Shown here: positions 38,171 to 47,297 of the stretch, in pieces
How the letters are laid out: every line of letters starts with the position of its first letter
Numbering within the stretch: position 1 is the stretch's first letter
Position numbers and translations under genes: made by a program
Notes under the pieces: model-generated
The model's database searches: none
What the model saw: the letters and a program-made list of their open reading frames with translations, nothing else
Told to the model about the DNA's origin: nothing
Assembly (NCBI GenBank): GCA_003478935.1
Contig: QUFP01000017.1
Coordinates: forward strand, 20,688-84,687
Direction: 5' to 3'
Length of the DNA stretch: 64,000 nt
From: Firmicutes bacterium AF25-13AC
GTDB taxonomy: Bacteria; Bacillota; Clostridia; Lachnospirales; Lachnospiraceae

Positions 38171-40302
38171 GTCGGGTAAGGGAGATTCCTTCCAGTTTCT
38201 CCCTCCCCTAAGAACGGAACATGCAACTTTCACTGCATTCCGCTCACGCATCTATAACGCATAATACCTATATGCGCAGCATTATTGGAACTCATTGCCA
38301 TTTTTCTTTTCTGGCGATGTTTTTGAGAGCGTTTTTGAAAATATTCCTTATCCAGAAAGGCATTCTTATCCAGAGCCATTTGACTTTTCCTAACTATCGG
38401 CATGTCCGACATACTGAATAGAATGCTCTTTTCTGTTCGAAATGCCCATCTCCTTCCTTTGTATTCTTTCCAGTATTTATCGACAATCCATTGATGCTTT
38501 TTATTCGGATGTCTGCGCTTTGCCCATTTCCATAACATTTTCCATGTACGGTTGTCTATCGTGCCAAAACATTTCTTCGCACAGGTTCCCTGATGGTAAT
38601 TCGCCCATCCGATTAAAACTTGATTTAATCTCTGAATGAGTATTTCTTGTTTTGTCGTCCGATTGTTTTTGATTATTTCACTGATCTTCTTCGTGACTTT
38701 ACGCATAGATTTAGAGGAAGGCTTAATTATCAGCTTTCCTTTGAACTTACGGAAATTCCATCCCAGAAAATCAAATCCACTGTTTATATGTGTAATTACA
38801 GTCTTTTCCATTGATAATGTTAGCCCTCTTTCTCTCAGAAAGCTTTCCAGCATCTGCTTAATGGCTTCCAGTGTTTCCTTATCAGATGCCGTTACAATGA
38901 AGTCATCCGCAAACCGTACCATATGCACTTTATGGCTATTGTATTTCACTCCGAATGTTTTCTTGACTTTACTCCTCCAATATACATTTAGAATCATGGG
39001 TTCCATCCCATCTAGTACCATGTTTGCATACGTCGGTGATATAACTCCGCCTTGTGGTGATCCTTCCGTCGTAGGATAAAGCTTTCCTTTATTGATGTAT
39101 CCACATTTCATAAATTCCTTCAATATCCTCTTGTCAGTCGGGATATGCTCCATCATCCACTCATGGCTGATCTTATCAAAGCAGCTTTTTATATCGCCTT
39201 CAAGTATCCACTGTGGTGAATCTTTTCTGCTGAGTATTCGAAATGCATACTCTCTTGCATCTTCTGGGCTTCTGTATTTGCGAAATCCAAACGATATCCT
39301 GTCCGCAGTTGTTTCCGCTACTGGCTCTAACGCCAACAGTTGAAGTGCTTGCATCGCTCGGTCTCTCATTGTTGGAATTCCAAGCGGTCGCTTTTCTGTT
39401 TTCCCAAATTTCTCAATGTAAATCCGCTTTAGTGGTTTTGCATGATAGGTTTGACAGTTTAGCTCATTAACCGCCTTCATCTTCTCAGCATCTGTTTTCC
39501 ATAGTTCTCCATCAATTCCCGGTGTCCTTTTTCCTTTGTTTGTAATTACACGTTTAACAGCTATTGCTTTGGCATAGAACGAATTCGTCATTAAATACTG
39601 GAGTCTTTTGACTAACCTCCATTTTTGTTCCAATGTTGCCTTTACAATTCGAATCTGTAGTCTGCTAACTTGTTCTTCTGCTTCTGTCCAGTTGATCTGG
39701 CTCCATCGAAGTTTCATGTCTGCATTGTCCTCACTTATCGCGTAATTGAACGTAATACATTCACAGTTTCCAGTTTCTTCATGTAATTGATACGCGCTGG
39801 AAGTCTGCTTCCTTTCGGACAGAGCAAATCTTGAACTCCTATTTCTCACGTTACATGAGAACCTTCGCTTTTTCCAGCATCCTCTACCTTCTGCGTATTG
39901 TGCTTTTCTTACGATTGGCCTACCCGTAGGAACGCATAAGGCTTACCTTGTTCCTCAATCTGAATAATTATGACATGTTTAGGTTTTACCTATAGACCGG
40001 GAGTTCTCTGTCCGTTTGACTTGGCATCATACTAGTTACCTTGTCCCTGACTCCGTACCATTTTGGTTAGGGTGTATCAGCCACTTTCACCCTTTATAGC
40101 TGACGATCCTTATAGTAATTCACATTTGTTAACCTTGCATGTCTTTCCCTTGCAGTAACGCGAATACGGCTTCCGCGTTTCCCACGTTGTCCCGCTGCTC
40201 CACATCTTTCATCACTTACTCGACATTATGCGGTAGGAATATCACAAACGGATGTAATAGTGATTTCTCACAATTCAGATAGAGACTTTGCAAGTCGCAC
40301 AC
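38171..40302 (-). mobile_element. Inner group II intron with reverse transcriptase, nested in another intron
   Basis: It begins with a GTGTGCGAC-type 5' end at 40302 (or GTGCGAC at 40300) and ends with CGAC at 38171. A typical domain V lies at 38211-38245 (GAGCGGAATGCAGTGAAAG, then TTGCATGTTCCG), followed by a domain VI stem (GGGAGGGAG / CTCCCTT). Its flanks rejoin into the sequence of the ORF-less intron near 54 kb. The RT stop codon lies inside domain V. Confidence 0.82.
38230..39717 (-). CDS. Group II intron reverse transcriptase/maturase
   Basis: About 495 residues from the ATG at 39717 (KLRWSQINWTEAEEQVSRLQ is the typical start of this group). A GTG-started frame runs 44 codons further to 39849. 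RT blocks are visible: GIDGELWK, RPLGIPTMRDRAMQ, EGDIKSCFDKI, SPQGGVISPTYANM, and the catalytic VRFADDF (FADD variant). A maturase X domain follows (QRLNQVLIGWANYHQG). No HNH endonuclease motif is clear. It splices and mobilises its intron. The frame is intact, so this copy may be active. The stop lies in domain V of the intron RNA. Confidence 0.9.
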   Translation of the reverse strand: MKLRWSQINWTEAEEQVSRLQIRIVKATLEQKWRLVKRLQYLMTNSFYAKAIAVKRVITNKGKRTPGIDGELWKTDAEKMKAVNELNCQTYHAKPLKRIYIEKFGKTEKRPLGIPTMRDRAMQALQLLALEPVAETTADRISFGFRKYRSPEDAREYAFRILSRKDSPQWILEGDIKSCFDKISHEWMMEHIPTDKRILKEFMKCGYINKGKLYPTTEGSPQGGVISPTYANMVLDGMEPMILNVYWRSKVKKTFGVKYNSHKVHMVRFADDFIVTASDKETLEAIKQMLESFLRERGLTLSMEKTVITHINSGFDFLGWNFRKFKGKLIIKPSSKSMRKVTKKISEIIKNNRTTKQEILIQRLNQVLIGWANYHQGTCAKKCFGTIDNRTWKMLWKWAKRRHPNKKHQWIVDKYWKEYKGRRWAFRTEKSILFSMSDMPIVRKSQMALDKNAFLDKEYFQKRSQKHRQKRKMAMSSNNAAHIGIMRYRCVSGMQ

Positions 40303-40411
40303 TATGGAACTATCCGACTACCTATGTTTCTTTTGTCTCTCTTTCGTAAACGCTCAATAGTGGGTATACCCACTTCAAATAGCCGCTCCTGAGAGCGGCT
40401 TACAGTTCATT

Positions 40412-42006
40412 TTATTTTCGACATTCGGCAGGCAACTTATCCGACCAAGGAAGAAGATCTTCACAAAAGTGATTGTCACGATCATCCATATGTTTCGGTA
40501 TCTCTGTCAGAAGATATTCAAAATAGTTATAAGGTTTCAGATGATTCGCTTTTGCAGTTTCTGCTATGCTATAGATCATTGCACTAGACTCTGCTCCGGC
40601 TATCGTATCAATCATAACCCAGTTCTTCTTTCCTATGCAGAATGGTCGGATCGATTGTTCTGCTGCATTATTATCCATTGGCACTTCTCCATCTTCCAGA
40701 AACGTCCTTAAATAAGTTTCCTGATTGATCGAGTAGGTAAGTCCATTTGCAGTTTTGCTTTTCGCTGCGACCACAAGTACATTCTTCTTTACCCATGTAA
40801 AATAAGCATTTACCAATGGCTTTACTGTTAGTTGCCGATTTTTTAAACGATCTTGCGCGCTCATCCCTTCAAGCTTGTTTTCCTCGCGATAAATCGCTTG
40901 GATTTGCTTGAGTGCAAAATACGCAATCGTATCTTTCTGTTGTTCTTTTGGTAATGCTTTCAGCGCTTCATCAAAGCGCCGTCTTGCATGTGCCCAGCAG
41001 CCGGCAATCCGTAAGTCTTCCCTTTCTTTTTCCAATGTATGGTAAACCTGGTATCCGTCTGTCACACAGATTCCCTGAAAGTCCTTTAGGAATACTCTTG
41101 GATGATCTGCATTTCGAGAGGGTTGATATTCATACAGTACGATTGGTTTGTCCTGATACATCTTACCGGTACGATATACCCACATGTAATGCCTGCTTCC
41201 CGATGTTCGATTTTCTTTTGAGACGAGCACCGGAGTCTCATCTGCCTGAAGCACATGATAGTCATACATCTTCTCATGTAAGTAATCATAAAAAACAGAC
41301 AGATATCGTTCCGCACACAAAATCGTCCAATGCGCCATTTCACCACGGTCAATGGAGACTCCCATTCTTTGGAATTCCTGTTCCTGACGGTATAGTGGAA
41401 CTGCATTTACATACTTTGCATTCCAGATGCCTGACAATAACGTAGGCGACACTAAACTGTTTCTTAAGAGATACGCCGGATGCTCTGCCTTCTTGAAATA
41501 ATTGTCTTTCTTGGATTTGTAGACACCTACATGGTGTTCTTCAATTTCAATCTTCATCGGGGTGAAGCGGTATCGACGATAGATTTCATCTTCCAGTTGA
41601 TACCAACCATCCTCTCCAAACTCCGTAATCAGTTCTCTTTCCGTCATCTTATGATCGACATGAATAACCGGAAGGTCTTTGATGTCAGCTGTTCGTTTGC
41701 CCTTTGTCTTTGCATTCTTTGGCTTAGTAGACTTTTCTTCATCTTCCGGCACGAGGGCATTTACTGCTTCTGCCTCATTAAAGAAAACGATGTCGCCATC
41801 GACTTCCATGAAGCAGACCTGATTCTCAATCCCTAGTTTTTCTGATTTCTTACCAAACGATTGTTTTTCAGTACAGCGGCTTGCTCTAACAGAAGCTGTA
41901 GCTTTTTATCAATTTCCTGAAGCTGTGACTGTTGCATCAGCAAAAGCTGAATCAATGTCGCTTTATCAAACGTATTCAGTTGTTCTTCTGTATAAGTCTT
42001 CGCCAT
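40412..42006 (-). CDS. tnpC: IS66 transposase TnpC, frameshifted
   Basis: The N-terminal leucine-rich coiled coil (KTYTEEQLNTFDKATLIQLL to LLLEQAAVLKNNR) is read from 42006. The main body from EVDGDIVFFNEAEAV to AECRK is in another frame ending at 40412. At CGTTTGGTAAG (plus 41851-41861) one T seems lost; restoring it gives FGKKSEKLGIENQVCFMEVD. DDE-domain parts are visible: QADETPVLV, VTDGYQVYH, and EVPMDNNAAEQSIRPFCIGKKN. It moves the element. Function depends on whether the missing base is real. Confidence 0.85.
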
Positions 42007-42286
42007 AATAAACCTCCTCTTCATGGACTCATTATATCATAAATGGGCGATTTTTGCGAATCCCGTTTCGTTTTGAGTTCGTCATAATGCCTATGGTTTT
42101 AAGAGGATACAAGGCTGAATTCCATCTAAAGAATGCATGGCTTTTGAAATGACAAAAATGAAATGCAGCTTTATAGAAGGAACCTTGTATGCTTTTCACG
42201 CTCGTTTTTTGTGGTAGAAGAAATGGAAACTTGCTAAGTTTCTGATCGGAAATGAACTACAAAAATTTCTACGTATTGCACAAGAA

Positions 42287-42649
42287 CTATGCCGGATACT
42301 GTGGCGGTGTAATCTCTTGCACAGTATGTTTAGGGGTAATGGTCAGACCCTCCATTAGCCACCGGAACTGTTGCTCAGTAAGTGATTGCACCTCAGATTC
42401 GTTTCTCGGCCATTGAAATCGCCCTTTCTCTAATCGTTTGTACAGGAGTAAAAATCCGTCTCGCTCCCAGGTCAATCCTTTAATGCGATCTGTTTTGCGA
42501 CCGCAAAAAAGGTAAAGAGTATCCGGTACGAAAGGATTGTCTCCTGTTTTCGAAGTAATGAGGGCAGCCAGACGATCAATTCCGGATCGAAGATCGGTAT
42601 AGCCGGTCACAATGAATATCTGTTTAAAGCAGATGGCATTATTCAACAT
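42287..42649 (-). CDS. tnpB: IS66 accessory protein TnpB
   Basis: About 120 residues from the ATG at 42649, overlapping the tnpA end as is usual. The family signature is clear: IFIVTGYTDLRSGIDRLAAL, LYLFCGRKTDRIKGLTWERD, and GRFQWP. Its biochemical role in IS66 transposition is not well defined. The frame is complete. Confidence 0.9.
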   Translation of the reverse strand: MLNNAICFKQIFIVTGYTDLRSGIDRLAALITSKTGDNPFVPDTLYLFCGRKTDRIKGLTWERDGFLLLYKRLEKGRFQWPRNESEVQSLTEQQFRWLMEGLTITPKHTVQEITPPQYPA

Positions 42650-43034
42650 GGGCAAGTACCCCAAGCACTTTCGCCAAGAGTGCATCAGATGTCTGATCGG
42701 TAACTCGAAGAGTTGCGCCATGAAAATCGAATTCCAAAGAAGAACCTTTAACGGACTCTGGTAATAACTTCTTTATACAGGATTCTTCTGCCGGAGCAAC
42801 TAAGTTCATTGGAACCGGAACAACTTCTTGGTTCACCGCTTCATCTGACAGTGAATCCAAACAGGCCTTTCGTACCTGAGTCATGCGATAATAGTAGTTG
42901 GCTGTGGTAATGGAATTTTCCCGACACCATTCATTTACTGACATTCCAATCGGACGGTTATTACAGGAATGAACCATTTGGCTCCATTCCTGTAAGCGAC
43001 AGTTGCGAGCCGCTAAAGATGTTTGAGATTTCAT
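42639..43034 (-). CDS. tnpA: IS66 accessory protein TnpA
   Basis: A 131-residue helix-turn-helix protein of the IS66 OrfA type (MSVNEWCRENSITTANYYYR, then FDFHGATLRVTDQTSDALLA). It is the first gene of the element, coupled to tnpB by an overlap. The frame is complete. Confidence 0.85.
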   Translation of the reverse strand: MKSQTSLAARNCRLQEWSQMVHSCNNRPIGMSVNEWCRENSITTANYYYRMTQVRKACLDSLSDEAVNQEVVPVPMNLVAPAEESCIKKLLPESVKGSSLEFDFHGATLRVTDQTSDALLAKVLGVLAHVE

Positions 43035-43152
43035 AGATAGCCTCCAATTGTTCTAAAAAGTTAGCCTAAACTTTTTAGACTGAATTTTTTAGAGCATTAT
43101 CATTTGTCGAGGCTATTATCTCAAAAAATGGGCTTGAGTTGTTACTGAACTT

Positions 43153-43182
43153 GTTTTTTTGCCGGGGACAGGCACTTTTTTT
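43153..43182. repeat. Dispersed repeat copy R1 (core GGGGACAGGCAC)
   Basis: The core GCCGGGGACAGGCAC is flanked on both sides by runs of seven Ts. TGCC and GGCA can pair around a 7-nt loop. It separates the IS66 right end from an IS66 tnpC fragment. Confidence 0.8.
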
Positions 43183-43183
43183 C

Positions 43184-43350
43184 TAGGACAGTTGCACTTG
43201 CACGGGCTCCATCTACTGTGTTATGGAACAGGAAGTTCTTTCGTCCCATAACATAAGATTTCACTCGCCTTTCAGCGGCATTGTTGGAAATCTCACATCT
43301 TCCGTCCTGCAGATAATTCATGAGCGTTTCCTTATGATTGAAAGCATCAC
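43184..43350 (-). pseudogene. Fragment of a second IS66 tnpC
   Basis: The minus strand reads FNHKETLMNYLQDGRCEISN then NAAERRVKSYVMGRKNFLFH and NTVDGARASATV. This is the C-terminal DDE glutamate region of IS66 transposases, and it differs from the neighbouring element. It is cut at the left before arsC and at the right by repeat R1. Confidence 0.75.
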
Positions 43351-43398
43351 TTAAACCTGATGTGTTAAAAAGAAGCCCGCTAGCATACCATGTAGGAT

Positions 43399-43800
43399 TT
43401 ACACAGATAATTCATTTTTTAATTTCAAAATATCTTTTCTGATTTTTTCAATGACTACTTTAAATTCATCATCGCTTTTTCCTGTTGGATCTTCAAGCCC
43501 CCAATTATAATCAAACGGTCTTCCTATAAATGGACATCCCACATTACACCCCATTGATATTGCAATATCTGGATTTGGAATATCACGAACTAGTTTGCTG
43601 TGCTGTCCCTCTGCTTCCATATCTATTCCATACAACATCTTCATGAGACGGACAGCATCTTGGTTAATCTGTGGTTTTGTTTCTGTACCCGCCGAATAAC
43701 TTTGAAACACATCTGATGCCAGATGTCTTCCAAATGCCTCAGCAATCTGACTTCTGCAGGAATTATGAACACAAATAAAAGCTACTTTTATTTCACTCAT
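43399..43800 (-). CDS. arsC: Arsenate reductase ArsC (low-molecular-weight phosphatase type)
   Basis: A 133-residue protein with the P-loop VCVHNSCRSQIAEA-type start (ICVHNSCRSQIAEAFG, Cys10 region) and the SMGCNVGCPFI segment. It reduces arsenate using thiols, or acts as a related phosphatase. It overlaps the DUF5714 gene by 8 bp, and a tail of an arsenite exporter lies upstream. That makes it the end of an arsenic-resistance operon whose exporter is broken here. Confidence 0.88.
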   Translation of the reverse strand: MSEIKVAFICVHNSCRSQIAEAFGRHLASDVFQSYSAGTETKPQINQDAVRLMKMLYGIDMEAEGQHSKLVRDIPNPDIAISMGCNVGCPFIGRPFDYNWGLEDPTGKSDDEFKVVIEKIRKDILKLKNELSV

Positions 43801-44347
43801 GAAACGGACACCTCTCCTTTATACATTGCTCATTAAAATCTGTGAATCCGCATTGCATTTGTTCGTATTGCAATGTTACTCCATAATGAGCATTCACATA
43901 ATCAATACCATTCTTAAATGCTATCATTGCATCTCTCTTGCAGCATCTGGGTCCGTTTATGGTTCCTAATTCTTCAATTGCTTTCGAGGTAAACTGCATA
44001 TGATTTCCCCATGTTCCATCCGTTGAAAGCGGACCTGTTCCGTCGATGATTGCAAGTGCAGCGCCTATAGATGTGATTGCTCCGCATATTCCCCATAAAC
44101 CGCACATTGCCCCAGGCATCCGAAGTCCCTCTGACGTCAGCCTGTCCAATGCCTGTTCTAAGTCTATCTCTCCACCTGCGTTTTTGTAGGCTACAAGCAA
44201 ACTTGCACCATCTAATATATGGTGTTCCGGTCCATGAATACTAACATATTCCTTCTCTGCAATCTGCTTAAAAATGACAACCGGATTTGTTCCCTGTTCT
44301 TTCTTTATATCTTTTACAATCAGTTCTGCTTTTTCTCTTACTGTCAT
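43793..44347 (-). CDS. DUF5714 domain protein of an arsenic operon
   Basis: A 184-residue cysteine-rich protein with [26 protein letters not shown] and a final [19 protein letters not shown]. These cysteines could bind a metal or cluster. The family is found fused or next to methyltransferases and arsenic genes. Its function is not established. The start overlaps the acr3 remnant's stop as ATGA, so the unit was once acr3-DUF5714-arsC. Confidence 0.8.
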   Translation of the reverse strand: MTVREKAELIVKDIKKEQGTNPVVIFKQIAEKEYVSIHGPEHHILDGASLLVAYKNAGGEIDLEQALDRLTSEGLRMPGAMCGLWGICGAITSIGAALAIIDGTGPLSTDGTWGNHMQFTSKAIEELGTINGPRCCKRDAMIAFKNGIDYVNAHYGVTLQYEQMQCGFTDFNEQCIKERCPFHE

Positions 44348-44490
44348 AGAAATCTTCCTTTCATCTTATTTACAATTCTTACAAGCATAAGCATTACCGG
44401 AACTTCTGTTAAGATACCTACTATAGTAGCAAGTACAGCCGCACTTGTTGTTCCAAACAATGCAATTGCCACTGCCATCGCAAGTTCAAT
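44344..44490 (-). pseudogene. 3' remnant of ACR3-type arsenite efflux gene
   Basis: 47 codons read [20 protein letters not shown] then [20 protein letters not shown] and a stop. This is the last transmembrane region of ACR3 family exporters. The upstream part is absent and the break is at repeat copy R2. Confidence 0.75.
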
Positions 44491-44510
44491 TTTTGTCTGG
44501 GACAGGCACA
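44491..44510. repeat. Dispersed repeat copy R2 (diverged)
   Basis: TTTTGTCTGGGACAGGCAC: one G shorter and C-T changed in the 5' part of the core. It marks the truncation point of the acr3 tail. Confidence 0.65.
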
Positions 44511-44553
44511 ATGTACTGCACGTTAACGATGCCTGATACGCTCATCTTCATTG

Positions 44554-44844
44554 TTAATATTCTTCATAATCATCTGGATCTAATCCCACTTCTTCAAGTG
44601 CCTCGCGTCGCTCATCTTCATCCATCATATCAAGTTCATCCCGATCTAACCCATATAATTCAAGAATATCCTCATCATCTTCATCCTCCAAATCATCACT
44701 TGCCAAATAAAAAGCATCATCTTCTGTTGACTCTATTTCCTCCTGACTACTACTTGCTATCATCTGCATCCCAATTGACCACTCCATACAATCAGTCTTA
44801 CCATCTTCATTAAAATCAAATAAAGGTTTTTCAAAAAATCCCAT
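44554..44844 (-). CDS. Small acidic protein with an EF-hand-like loop
   Basis: 96 residues from the ATG at 44844 (GAGG upstream). Near the N-terminus FDFNEDGKTDCMEWSIG resembles a calcium-binding loop (DxNxDGxxD...E). The C-terminal half is strongly acidic (ASDDLEDEDDEDILELYGLD). No signal peptide. Similar short proteins occur in Lachnospiraceae; no function is known. Calcium binding is inference. Confidence 0.65.
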   Translation of the reverse strand: MGFFEKPLFDFNEDGKTDCMEWSIGMQMIASSSQEEIESTEDDAFYLASDDLEDEDDEDILELYGLDRDELDMMDEDERREALEEVGLDPDDYEEY

Positions 44845-45019
44845 CTTTTTCCTCACTTTCTTTTGACATCCACACTTGGTCATAAATTTCATTAACGGTA
44901 CCAGGCACTAGATCTTTAGGTACCCAGGAAATCTTCTATTCGACAGCATTCAGCATTATTCAATCCCTGCAACAGAAGATTATGGTATACTCTCCCATTA
45001 TATCACCTCAAATAGGAAG

Positions 45020-45463
45020 TTATAAACATCTTTGCAAATATACCATATCTATTAACTGTACACCACACTCATAAATTGGGTGATCATAATTGTCCGTAAA
45101 GAAATTCGGAATATTGTGAGAACGGACAAATCCGCATTTTTCATAAAACGGTACGGTCAACGGGCTGTCACCTGTTCCAACCTGCAAAATAGAATATTCA
45201 TCTGCATATTTACTTGCAAGGAAGTCAATCAATGCTTTCCCATAGCCCTGTCCTTGACTCTGAGGATCAACTGCAATATTTTTAATTTCAAGTATTCCAT
45301 TATCTTCATCAGTAACGACACATTCAGCTTTTACATTACCATCTTCAAGTACATACATAGTACCTTTTTCAAGATAGTGATCAATCATATTTTCCTGCTC
45401 ATCAGCTAATAACAATAATGCTATAAATTGCTTTTTATTCTCATTCACTTCTCGGATTTTCAT
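45020..45463 (-). CDS. GNAT family N-acetyltransferase
   Basis: About 147 residues. The acetyl-CoA motif A reads IKNIAVDPQSQGQGYGKALIDFL, and motif B VPFYEKCGFVRSHNIPNFF. The ATG at 45463 has GGAG eight bases upstream; one two codons earlier is too close to it. The substrate is unknown. It follows pcp by about 17 bp and is probably in the same transcript. Confidence 0.88.
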   Translation of the reverse strand: MKIREVNENKKQFIALLLLADEQENMIDHYLEKGTMYVLEDGNVKAECVVTDEDNGILEIKNIAVDPQSQGQGYGKALIDFLASKYADEYSILQVGTGDSPLTVPFYEKCGFVRSHNIPNFFTDNYDHPIYECGVQLIDMVYLQRCL

Positions 45464-45480
45464 ACCCATTACTCCTTTTT

Positions 45481-46088
45481 TTATTTTTTTACCACTGCCT
45501 CAATTGCATGTTCCAGCGATTTTGCAATTGTCTCAATCGGCATCGATGCAAGCGGTCTATCCTTATTTGCCACCTGCTCAGACGAATATGGAACATGAAT
45601 AAAACCTGCCTCATATTTGGATAGCTTCTGGCAGCCAAATGAAGCACACGATACATCACACTATTGCACACATAGGTACCTGCTGAATAGGAAATTTCAC
45701 ACGGAAGACCATGCGATTTTACATTTTCTACCATCGCCCTCACTGGAAGTGTTGAAAAATAAGCATCTGGTCCGTCTTCCTCTAACGGCTCATCCTGTGG
45801 ACTGTCACCTGCATTATCTGGAATACCTGCATCTGCCAAATTAATTGCCACCTTCTCCACGGTCACACAAGCGCGTCCGCCTGCCTGACCAACATTTATA
45901 ACAACATCTGGCTGATCGTTTTCCACTGCCTCTTTTACTACCTCTATACTTTTCTTAAAAACAGTTGGAATCTCTAGCTTAATAATCTGTGCCCCCTCAA
46001 TGATGTCCGGAAGTAGCTTTACTGCCTCATAAGCTGGATTGACACTTTCTCCGCCAAATGGATCAAAACCGGTCACTAGTAGCTTCAT
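45481..46088 (-). CDS. pcp: Pyroglutamyl-peptidase I, frameshifted
   Basis: From the ATG at 46088 (GGAG upstream). It has [20 protein letters not shown], the catalytic glutamate region [16 protein letters not shown], and the cysteine in [12 protein letters not shown]. The read frame loses homology after SYPNMR. One extra G at plus 45609-45610 restores [20 protein letters not shown] with the catalytic histidine, and a stop at 45481-45483. It removes N-terminal pyroglutamate from peptides. It lies after the pepD remnant, a peptidase pair. The break is probably a GGG to GG sequence error. Confidence 0.85.
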
Positions 46089-46101
46089 TTTCTTCTCCTC
46101 T

Positions 46102-46975
46102 TTATGCATCTGATCTGGAGTAGGCATTCTTCATCTGATTGGTCAACTCGGAAAGCACCTTTTCTAGTGTGTTCAATGATTCTTCCTTTGCCATCTGTGC
46201 AACTGCCTCGTTTGCCTCTTTCTTGATCTCCATTCGTTCCTTCGGATCGGTTACATTTTCCAATCGATTGTCGTACTTTGCAATTAACTCATGGCTCTTT
46301 GCCATTACATGACCCTGATAACGCTCAATATGGAACAGTGAATTCTTATAGGAAGCATCTGCCATAGTGGCAATCAAGCGGCTTGTCCAGTAGAAATTGT
46401 CGGTAGATACTGTTTTATCGGTATTGGACAGATACTCAGGTGTTGTCTCAACATCCGCATAGAATGGAAGAAGCGTATTAAATGCATTGGAGCAAAATGC
46501 CACCCACTCAATTGCACGACAATCATCCTTCTTATCTGCTCTCATCTGAATCACAGAAAGAAAATCGGTACGGTTGACACCGATCGAACGATACGCGCCT
46601 TTCATTGACTTGTCTCCATAAGACAGATATGGATCATACGGTGTCCCCTGATAGTGGGAAGACAATACATACTTGACATCCTCAACTGTAATCTTCTTTT
46701 CTGGAATCAAGCACCACGGAAGATCATCGCTAAGAGGTGTGTAGTCGGCATATGGTCCATCCCACACAAAGGTCTTTGGATTTAATGTTCGAAGCATGTA
46801 CCAAGCGCGCGGGGTATTGTAAACATGATCGGAATCGTCATGTTTTCTCCTCCGGATGAACCACAACAAACTTCTTTGGCATATAGTGACCAGCGCCTGA
46901 ATCGTCATTTCTAGCGATCATGGTTGATCCGTCATATGAAGCATTTTTTTTAACTAATATTGTCGTACAAGCCAT
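46102..46975 (-). pseudogene. C69 family dipeptidase (PepD), internally deleted
   Basis: An intact start at 46975 with AGGAGGAGG codes [20 protein letters not shown] and on to VVHPEEK, the Ntn-hydrolase N-terminus with its cysteine nucleophile. The next residues in another frame are [20 protein letters not shown], which in full-length enzymes lies some 200 or more residues later. The C-terminal half then runs on to 46102. So the middle is missing and the join is out of frame. The enzyme would hydrolyse dipeptides; this copy cannot be active as read. Confidence 0.8.
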
Positions 46976-47004
46976 TTTTACCTCCTCCTGTTGTCAGAAT
47001 CCTT

Positions 47005-47271
47005 TTACTTTTCGAGTACATTTTCCATCAATACGTCTGCGCGAACAGACAGGTCGCATTCTTCGTCTACAATATCCCTCAAGTAAGAAACATAATAATG
47101 AATATTACCGCTTTGTAAATCCAACATTACTTCCTGTACCGTATTTTCTCCCATCTCAACATTATCCCGATACTCATACGGATCAAAAGCTTCTGCAATC
47201 TCATCCATTGCCTCTGCCAGCTGTTCTGTTGTCATCTTCTCTGGATACATTGCTTCCCGAACATCCCACAT
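47005..47271 (-). CDS. Truncated conjugative-element protein (YodL/DUF4316-like)
   Basis: 88 residues beginning MWDVREAMYPEKMTTEQLAE then AMDEIAEAFDPYEYRDNVE. This pattern is seen in long DUF4316/YodL proteins of Tn916-like and related integrative elements. The usual lysine/glutamine-rich tail is missing. I take it as a remnant of an integrative element. Family assignment is from memory and moderate. Confidence 0.5.
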   Translation of the reverse strand: MWDVREAMYPEKMTTEQLAEAMDEIAEAFDPYEYRDNVEMGENTVQEVMLDLQSGNIHYYVSYLRDIVDEECDLSVRADVLMENVLEK

Positions 47272-47297
47272 CAGATTTCCAAATACAGTATTTCCTT

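Larger units (their letters stand above)
37940..40345 (-). mobile_element. Outer group II intron (5' end lost), carrying a second intron inside domain IV
   Basis: On the minus strand the 3' end has domain V at 37978-38011 (GAGCCGG stem, AAAG bulge, GTCCGG), a domain VI hairpin (GGCGTACC / GGTACGTC), and ends in CGAC at 37940. The 230 nt before this match the complete intron at 53849-54481 by eye at about 85%. At 40303-40345 a further 43 nt (AAAGAAACATAGGTAGTCGG) match its domain IV arm. Between these lies a second intron at 38171-40302. Everything 5' of 40345 is replaced by IS66. Confidence 0.8.
40346..43145 (-). mobile_element. IS66-family insertion sequence
   Basis: It carries tnpA, tnpB and tnpC in the standard order on the minus strand. 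Proposed ends are GTAAACGCTCAA at 40346 and, on the other strand, GTAACAACTCAA ending at 43145; IS66 ends usually start with GTAA. No matching 8-bp target duplication is seen (left TCTCTTTC, right TGAACTTG), so a flank was lost after insertion. A hairpin (AGCCGCTC-CTGA-GAGCGGCT) lies at 40381-40400. The 260 bp between tnpB and tnpC holds no gene I recognise. Confidence 0.6.

Noticed and set aside
37978..38245. Duplicate domain V as a simple tandem copy of one intron
   Set aside because: The two domain V sequences differ strongly, and the flanks match another intron, so two intron types are present.
40338..43153. Target-site duplication around IS66
   Set aside because: The 8-bp flanks differ (TCTCTTTC and TGAACTTG), so a duplication cannot be claimed.
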